In this document: positions 6,150 through 10,405 of the stretch, one piece after another
How the letters are laid out: each line of letters begins with the position of its first letter
Position numbering within the stretch: the first letter of the stretch is position 1
DNA from: Ignavibacteria bacterium
Lineage (GTDB): Bacteria; Bacteroidota; Ignavibacteria; UBA10030; UBA6906
Assembly: GCA_029859455.1 (NCBI GenBank)
Contig: JAOUDE010000070.1
Location: 1-10,405 of the forward strand
Direction: 5' to 3'
Length of the DNA: 10,405 nt
Position numbers and translations under genes: made by a program
The notes under the pieces: generated by a model
Databases searched by the model: none
The model's input: only the letters and a program-made list of their open reading frames with translations
Told to the model about the DNA's origin: nothing

Positions 6150-6878
6150 ATGCCGCACCAGGGGATGCGTTTCCTCGACATCACGTATTCAACACCGGAA
6201 GAGAACCTCGCATGCGATGAGGTGCTTCTTGACCTGGCCGAAGAAGGGTTGGGCGGAGAGATCCTACGGTTCTGGGAGTCAGACACCTGTTTCGTCGTCG
6301 TCGGCAGCTCGAATCTGGTCTCCCGGGAAGTCAATACCGATGCGTGTGCCGTCGACGCCGTCCCGATCCTCCGGCGAAGGAGCGGAGGTGGCACGGTGCT
6401 TCAGGGACCGGGCTGCCTGAACTATTCGCTGGTCCTCCGCATGTCCGGCGATCTGGCCACCATCAGCGGAACCAATGCAACAATCCTTGGCCGGCATTGC
6501 GTTGCTTTGCAGCCGCTGGTCAATGGCAGGATCAGCGCGAAGGGATCCTCCGACCTCACGGTGGAACAGATGAAGTTCTCAGGAAATGCTCAGAGAAGAC
6601 GCCTGCGTTATCTCCTGTTCCATGGTACGATTCTTTACCGGTTCGACATCGGGAAGATCGCTCGCTATCTTCTGTTCCCGAGCAAACAGCCCGACTACCG
6701 CGGGAACCGTGACCATCAGGCCTTTCTGGCAAATCTTTCTCTTTCATCAGAGCAGGTGAAGAGCGCTCTCCGGGACATCTGGCAGGCGCGTGAAGAAGGC
6801 GATCTTCCATCGGGGAGGAGGATTGGTTCCCTTGTGAACGCCCGGTACGGTCGGAAGGAATGGAATTTCAGACTATGA
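6150..6878 (+). CDS. lplA: Lipoate-protein ligase A family protein (biotin/lipoate A/B ligase fold)
   Basis: This 242-residue cytosolic protein should attach lipoate (or octanoate) to lipoyl domains. It has the family landmarks in order: EILRFWES (37-44), RRRSGGGTVLQGPGCLNYS (75-93), which forms the adenylate pocket, and KFSGNAQRR (142-150) with the conserved acyl-adenylate lysine K142. LFHGTILYRFD (156-166) and SKQPDYRGNRDH (178-189) follow. Gln85 stands where E. coli-type LplA has His, which I recall as usual in this LQGPGCLNYS subgroup. E. coli LplA (about 337 residues) has an extra C-terminal domain that is absent here, so a separate partner, an octanoyltransferase role or a transfer-only role are alternatives. 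The ATG at 6150 has GAGG seven bases upstream; the ATG at 6165 has no spaced ribosome-binding site. It is divergent from the pyruvate dehydrogenase operon, whose E2 (K41) is an obvious substrate. Confidence 0.88.
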   Translation: MPHQGMRFLDITYSTPEENLACDEVLLDLAEEGLGGEILRFWESDTCFVVVGSSNLVSREVNTDACAVDAVPILRRRSGGGTVLQGPGCLNYSLVLRMSGDLATISGTNATILGRHCVALQPLVNGRISAKGSSDLTVEQMKFSGNAQRRRLRYLLFHGTILYRFDIGKIARYLLFPSKQPDYRGNRDHQAFLANLSLSSEQVKSALRDIWQAREEGDLPSGRRIGSLVNARYGRKEWNFRL

Positions 6879-6889
6879 GGGAATCCCGG

Positions 6890-7645
6890 TCAAATCGCTT
6901 CGACACTTTCGGCGACCAGCCACCCGACCTTCCCATCGGCCAGCCTCACCTTGACCCACTCTCCGATATTATCGGTGATCTGTACTTTCGTCCCCCGGTG
7001 TAGTATGAAGGCATCGGTGTCGCGCGCGTCGGGAGAGTTTTTCACCGCAACGATTTCCGTCATGATGATGGCGAAATCGGTTCGCGTAAGATCCGAATAC
7101 CGGCCTATCCCGATGAGGAGAAGAAGCAGGAAGACCACCGTTCCCCCGATCGCACTCAGGAACGCTGTTCTCCGAAGTGTGAACGAACCCGCGAGAACGA
7201 TCGCAGCAAGAGCCATGAACACAAAAACGTAGGCTCCCCAGGCGGTCCAGAGAATCCCTGCCGGGGAAAACCATCCCTTCATCCCATCCCAGATATCCCA
7301 CAGGAACAGCCGGGGGACGGTCTCAATCTTGTCCACCGTCATCAATCCCGTCAGGCCGAGGTTATAAAGAAGGTCCTCGTCGTCCGGCCGCAGGCGCAGT
7401 CCGCGTTCATACGAGAGGATCGCTTTCCCCATATGCCCCAGCCGGACATAGGTATTTCCGAGGTTCAGGTAAAGCGCTGCACTCTCATCCCCGTTCGCCA
7501 CGATCGATTCATACTGGTCCCTCGCCTCCTCGTACCTGCCTTCCTGGTAGAGCGCGTTGGCCGATTCGAACACCTGTTCGGGATCCTGCGCCAGCGCGGC
7601 TCCGGACAATGAGAGAAGCAGGATGACAGGGATCAGGGTTCTCAT
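6890..7645 (-). CDS. batE: BatE: TPR and SH3-like membrane protein of the Bat aerotolerance operon
   Basis: This 251-residue protein starts with a signal peptide (MRTLIPVILLLSLSGAALAQ, cleavage likely after AQ at residue 20). Two TPR units follow at about 21-88 (FESANALYQEGRYEEARDQY and LYLNLGNTYVRLGHMGKAI). Two membrane helices lie at about 129-154 and 161-183. A bacterial SH3-like domain occupies about 192-251 (IVAVKNSPDARDT, then GTKVQITDNIGEWVKVRLADG and VGWLVAESVEAI). This order (signal, TPR, two helices, SH3) is that of BatE in Bacteroidota-type Bat operons. Its biochemical role is not established; the operon was named for oxygen tolerance in Bacteroides. The ATG overlaps the BatD stop codon by four bases (ATGA) and lacks its own Shine-Dalgarno, suggesting translational coupling. 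It is the last gene of the operon and ends 11 bases from the stop codon of the convergent lipoate-ligase gene. Confidence 0.88.
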   Translation of the reverse strand: MRTLIPVILLLSLSGAALAQDPEQVFESANALYQEGRYEEARDQYESIVANGDESAALYLNLGNTYVRLGHMGKAILSYERGLRLRPDDEDLLYNLGLTGLMTVDKIETVPRLFLWDIWDGMKGWFSPAGILWTAWGAYVFVFMALAAIVLAGSFTLRRTAFLSAIGGTVVFLLLLLIGIGRYSDLTRTDFAIIMTEIVAVKNSPDARDTDAFILHRGTKVQITDNIGEWVKVRLADGKVGWLVAESVEAI

Positions 7646-9456
7646 CGGCCGCGCAACTGTTGTTCGATTTCGACAATGATCCGGCCCGCCTCATCAAATG
7701 CCCTTTGCATGTCCGATTCGCCGGCCCCGGCGGGTGCAAACCTGGCACGTTCACATATCTCAAGTATTTCACGCAGTGCAGTGATGATCTCCTCATCGAC
7801 GTTTCGGCCGGAGAGCCGTGACACAACGGCATCAATCGACATCTCCGCCCGGTCAAGGGCAAGTTTGTCGCCAAGATAGCTCCAGACTGCACGGGCCACT
7901 TCGGCAAAGAACGGCACATAATTGTCCGCATTGCCAAGCATCTGCCTGGCCTTTTTCAACCGCTGCCTGGCAACGCCGATCGCCCGCCGGTTCCGGTAGC
8001 CGGCCCTGTCCCTTCGCTCGGCACTCTTCCTCCGGACGACCAGCAACAGACCTGCAAAACCTGCCGCAGGGAGGAACGCCATGATGCCCAGAACAATGGG
8101 GTTGATGAAACGCGATCCGACCGGAACGAGATCTGCCTGCGTCCGGATAAACCGGATATCCTGACTCAAGACCTGTACCCCTTCACGAACCGGTCCTGAC
8201 AGCGACGGGCCTGATCCGCCGGATGTCCCCGGCTGAACGTCGAGCTGAATCGGTGAAGATGTCAGCGTCTCGTACTTCTTCTTCCGGAGGTCGTAGTATG
8301 AGAAGCGAACCGGCTTGATCGTCTTCTTCCCGGGATACCGCGGGATCACCAGGTATTCGAACACCTTCGATCCGGTTACAGCCTCCCCCCTGTTCGAAAT
8401 GCGGTCAATGACCTTCGGGGAGAACTGTTCGAAATCGGTCGGTAGTTCCAGCACGGGCGATTCCAGCAGCTTGATGTTGCCTGTCCCTGAAACCGTGATC
8501 GTCAGGGTCACCGGTTCATTCGCACGTACCGTGTGATTATCAACAGCGGTTGTCATCGTGAACTGACCGACGGCGCCTTTGAAACCATCAGGAGCGCCGC
8601 CAGGAAGCGGGGCTACGTTGATTTTGACCGCCCCGCTCTTCAGTACATGCTCGTAGCTCCTGCCGAATGGATCCCTGAAAAAGCTGTCGAACGGATCGAG
8701 CCGTTTGTTCTGCAGCCGGACGATCGCCTTGATCTCCATCGGACTGATTTCGAGGGTGCCGGATTGTGTGGGGAAGAGCGCGACGCGCCGAACCACGCCA
8801 ACCTGATACTGCTTTCCATTGATCGTCTCGGTCGTCAGGGGGACGTTCTTCGGAGCCTCGACCTCTTCGCTCCAGAATCCGGTCAGCGCCGGGAGTTTCT
8901 CAGGAGCGTAGTTCTGAACAGCGACCCGCGTGTAGAGGGTATAGGTGAGGTTGATCTGCTCACCCTGAACGACCTTCGTTCGGTCAACCGTCGCCCTGAG
9001 GAACAGATCCTCCTCGGAGACGCCGGACGGGGTCCGTCCTCCGGTCGCCCCGGCCTGCGGTGAAGATGTCAGTTTTCCCTGCACCGCCTGCAACGTGATC
9101 GGCCTTGATGAGTACTTCGTCCCGTCCACGTCGATTGTCGCAGGACCGATCACAAAACTGCCCGAATCCTTCGGCTGGAGAACGTAGCCATAGGAAATGG
9201 ATGAGGAAACGCTCCCGTTGATGATCTGCATGCTGGAGGATTGATTCGGGCCCGAGAGCACATAGAAATTCGACAAATCCGGCAGCGCCAGGTTCTTGCC
9301 TCCCCCCATTCCGGCATTACTGAGTATGAATGTGAGCTGGAGCCGGTCTCCGGTTCCGATTGTCGTCCTGTCGACGGAGGCTTCAAACGTGACGTCCTGA
9401 GCACTCAGTGTGAGCGCCCGCACCAGAAAGAAGCCGAGAGTCATCCATTTCATCAT
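7642..9456 (-). CDS. batD: BatD: oxygen-tolerance family membrane protein
   Basis: This 604-residue protein has an N-terminal signal peptide (about 1-19, MMKWMTLGFFLVRALTLSAQ), so most of it is periplasmic. The region to about residue 410 is beta-rich and reads as successive immunoglobulin-like modules with recurring VDRTxxxxGExxxLTxxL starts at 28-43 and 158-173, and a third at about 305-320 (VDNHTVRANEPVTLTITVSG). A DPFDSFFRDPFG motif at 254-265 is of the kind seen in BatD proteins. One membrane helix lies at about 452-475, followed by the basic RRKSAERR and a helical cytosolic tail of about 130 residues. Architecture and length fit the BatD family; its molecular function is unknown. The start is TAATG, sharing one base with the BatC stop codon, with GGAGAGG eight bases upstream. 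ATG codons at 9453 and 9444 are alternative starts that barely change the signal peptide. Confidence 0.9.
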   Translation of the reverse strand: MMKWMTLGFFLVRALTLSAQDVTFEASVDRTTIGTGDRLQLTFILSNAGMGGGKNLALPDLSNFYVLSGPNQSSSMQIINGSVSSSISYGYVLQPKDSGSFVIGPATIDVDGTKYSSRPITLQAVQGKLTSSPQAGATGGRTPSGVSEEDLFLRATVDRTKVVQGEQINLTYTLYTRVAVQNYAPEKLPALTGFWSEEVEAPKNVPLTTETINGKQYQVGVVRRVALFPTQSGTLEISPMEIKAIVRLQNKRLDPFDSFFRDPFGRSYEHVLKSGAVKINVAPLPGGAPDGFKGAVGQFTMTTAVDNHTVRANEPVTLTITVSGTGNIKLLESPVLELPTDFEQFSPKVIDRISNRGEAVTGSKVFEYLVIPRYPGKKTIKPVRFSYYDLRKKKYETLTSSPIQLDVQPGTSGGSGPSLSGPVREGVQVLSQDIRFIRTQADLVPVGSRFINPIVLGIMAFLPAAGFAGLLLVVRRKSAERRDRAGYRNRRAIGVARQRLKKARQMLGNADNYVPFFAEVARAVWSYLGDKLALDRAEMSIDAVVSRLSGRNVDEEIITALREILEICERARFAPAGAGESDMQRAFDEAGRIIVEIEQQLRGR

Positions 9457-10193
9457 TACCAGTCCCTCTCCGACCGCGATCCCTGCTGTGGTTTGGCGCG
9501 CAGCTTCTTCTGGACTTCCTTTTCGGCATCCTTCAGCACCTGGAGAATCCGCTCGGCATCCGCTTTCGACATCTGAGGGGGTTGATTCTCTCCGTCTCTT
9601 TCCGGCTGAGGCTTCCCGTCATTCTGGTTGTCCTGCGGGGGCGTGTTCTTATTCTGGTCCTGCTTGTTCTGGTCACCCTTGTCCTTCTGCTGGTCCTTCC
9701 TGTCGTCCTTCTGCTTATCCTTCTGATCCTTCTGATCCTGCCCGCCATCCTTTTGGTCCTGCTGTTGCTGCTGCCGCTTCATCAGGGCATACGAGAGGTT
9801 GTATTTGGCATCGAGATCCCCGGGGTTTTGTTTCAACGCCTCACGGTATGATGTGATCGCGCCATCGTATTGCTTCGCCTCGAGAAGCGAGTTCCCCCGG
9901 TTGTACATTGCCTTGCTCAGGGTTTCTGTATCCATGCTCCTCGCTGCTGCCGTTTCGAACTCGGTCACCGACTGATCAAACTTTCCCTGCTTATGAAGGG
10001 AATTGCCAAGATTGAAGCGGCCCGGCAGAGACTCTTCATTCTCCTTCAGGGCCTTCCTGTACTGTATCTCCGCTGCATCAAACTTCTTCTCCTCGTAGAG
10101 ATCGTTGCCGCGGTTCACCAGAGAACGCTCAGACTGCGCGTATGACCCGATCGACATGACTATAATCATTCCAGTCACCAGAATCGTCCTCAT
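9456..10193 (-). CDS. batC: BatC: TPR lipoprotein-like or secreted protein of the Bat operon
   Basis: This 245-residue protein begins with a signal peptide (MRTILVTGMIIVMSIGSYAQ, cleavage after AQ). There is no lipobox cysteine, so it is probably periplasmic rather than a lipoprotein. Three TPR units span about 22-140: LVNRGNDLYEEKKFDAAEIQ, GRFNLGNSLHKQGKFDQS and AMYNRGNSLLEAKQYDGAIT, the last continuing into YNLSYALMKR. Residues 141-207 are a low-complexity Gln/Lys/Asp/Asn linker, and the conserved-looking C-terminal helix MSKADAERILQVLKDAEKEV follows from 208. The signal peptide fixes the ATG at 10191-10193: it has GGGAGG upstream and overlaps the BatB stop codon by four bases (ATGA). An in-frame ATG 13 codons further upstream would put charged residues before the signal sequence and overlap BatB more, so I reject it. 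Presumed to act in a complex with BatB, BatD and BatE. Confidence 0.88.
   Translation of the reverse strand: MRTILVTGMIIVMSIGSYAQSERSLVNRGNDLYEEKKFDAAEIQYRKALKENEESLPGRFNLGNSLHKQGKFDQSVTEFETAAARSMDTETLSKAMYNRGNSLLEAKQYDGAITSYREALKQNPGDLDAKYNLSYALMKRQQQQQDQKDGGQDQKDQKDKQKDDRKDQQKDKGDQNKQDQNKNTPPQDNQNDGKPQPERDGENQPPQMSKADAERILQVLKDAEKEVQKKLRAKPQQGSRSERDW
9573..9773 (-). repeat. Low-complexity repeat encoding the BatC Gln/Lys/Asp linker
   Basis: Plus-strand DNA here is a run of degenerate units such as TCCTTCTG, GATCCTTCTG and TGGTCCTTC. It encodes about 67 residues rich in QKD, DQK, KDK and QNK tripeptides. The units are imperfect and mostly in multiples of three, which favours replication-slippage length change without frameshift. 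It is an internal protein linker, not a mobile or CRISPR repeat. Confidence 0.7.
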
Positions 10194-10405
10194 ACCGACA
10201 CCCTCCCTTCTTTCTTTTGCAACAGATCCCACCGTTCGATGAATCTGAGCCGCTTCTCCGATATGATGAACTCCACCAAAAGGAAGAGCAGGGCAATCGC
10301 AAGAAGAATCTGAAACCGGTCCTCATAGTCGGTGAATCTGGTCGTATCGAACTCCTGTTTGTCGAGCGCGTTGATGTCCTCATAGATCTCATCGAGCTCA
10401 TCCTG
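10190..10405 (-). CDS. batB: BatB (von Willebrand A domain membrane protein), C-terminal 71 residues
   Basis: This is the end of a gene that enters from the right edge; 71 codons are visible, in the frame read from 10405. The peptide runs QDELDEIYEDINALDKQEFD, then TTRFTDYEDRFQ, then a membrane helix (ILLAIALLFLLVEFII) and a short basic cytosolic tail (SEKRLRFIERWDLLQKKEGR). An acidic DLxxIYxEINxLxK helix, EYEDRFQ, a final membrane helix and then SEKR is the standard end of BatA/BatB-type von Willebrand A proteins. The position directly before BatC makes it BatB. The A domain with its metal-ion-dependent adhesion site would lie beyond the window and cannot be checked. It overlaps BatC by four bases. 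Confidence 0.8.
   Translation of the reverse strand, partial: QDELDEIYEDINALDKQEFDTTRFTDYEDRFQILLAIALLFLLVEFIISEKRLRFIERWDLLQKKEGRVSV

Noticed and set aside
9648..9775. Clustered short repeats considered as a CRISPR or VNTR locus.
   Set aside because: Units are short, degenerate and inside a coding frame with no unique spacers; they encode the BatC linker.
9456..10232. Longer BatC with 13 extra N-terminal residues.
   Set aside because: The extra MGSVAKERREGVG would precede the signal peptide and overlap BatB by 43 bases; the ATG at 10193 has GGGAGG upstream and the typical 4-base overlap.
10129..10401. 90-codon minus-strand frame starting MSSMRSMRTSTR at the right edge.
   Set aside because: It is out of frame with the true BatB tail, which reads LDEIYEDINALDKQEFD through a membrane helix and ends at the BatC overlap.

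Overview
The window is ordinary chromosomal housekeeping DNA, densely coding (no gap over about 110 bases), with GC-rich third codon positions. BatB-BatC-BatD-BatE next to central-metabolism genes suggests a free-living Gram-negative bacterium of the Fibrobacterota-Chlorobiota-Bacteroidota (FCB) superphylum. I lean towards an Ignavibacteria/Kapabacteria-like or other deep FCB lineage rather than classical Bacteroidia, because several genes have clear Shine-Dalgarno sequences and a TTGATA/TACATT-type promoter is visible; both are uncommon in Bacteroidia. This placement is inference from gene content only. I see no tRNA, rRNA, CRISPR array, insertion sequence, phage gene or defence system.

Layout from left to right. 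(1) Positions 1-112 (minus) hold the first 37 codons of a carbamoyltransferase, most likely ornithine carbamoyltransferase. (2) Positions 188-496 (minus) encode a small DksA/TraR-type C4 zinc-finger protein, with a candidate promoter of its own and a perfect 16-bp palindrome over its stop codon. (3) Positions 602-6068 (minus) form a complete three-gene pyruvate dehydrogenase operon in the order E1 (homodimeric AceE type), E2 (one lipoyl domain), E3. (4) Positions 6150-6878 (plus) encode a lipoate-protein ligase family protein, transcribed divergently from the pyruvate dehydrogenase operon. The 81-bp gap between them contains two candidate promoters whose -10 boxes overlap, enclosed by an inverted repeat. 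(5) Positions 6890-10405 (minus) carry the distal part of a Bat (Bacteroides aerotolerance) operon: the BatB C-terminus, then BatC, BatD and BatE, joined by overlaps of 4, 1 and 4 bases.

The genes in (3) and (4) fit together. E2 carries the lipoyl-lysine domain that must be modified before the complex works, E3 reoxidises the dihydrolipoyl arm, and the ligase-family protein is a natural candidate to install that cofactor. The shared, apparently mutually exclusive promoter region suggests that cofactor attachment and enzyme synthesis are co-regulated. The Bat proteins are a separate envelope-associated unit of TPR, SH3-like and von Willebrand A-type proteins. It converges on the ligase gene with only 11 bases between the two stop codons and no recognisable terminator.

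I did not find a convincing undescribed system. The most interesting signal is the shared control region at 6069-6149.
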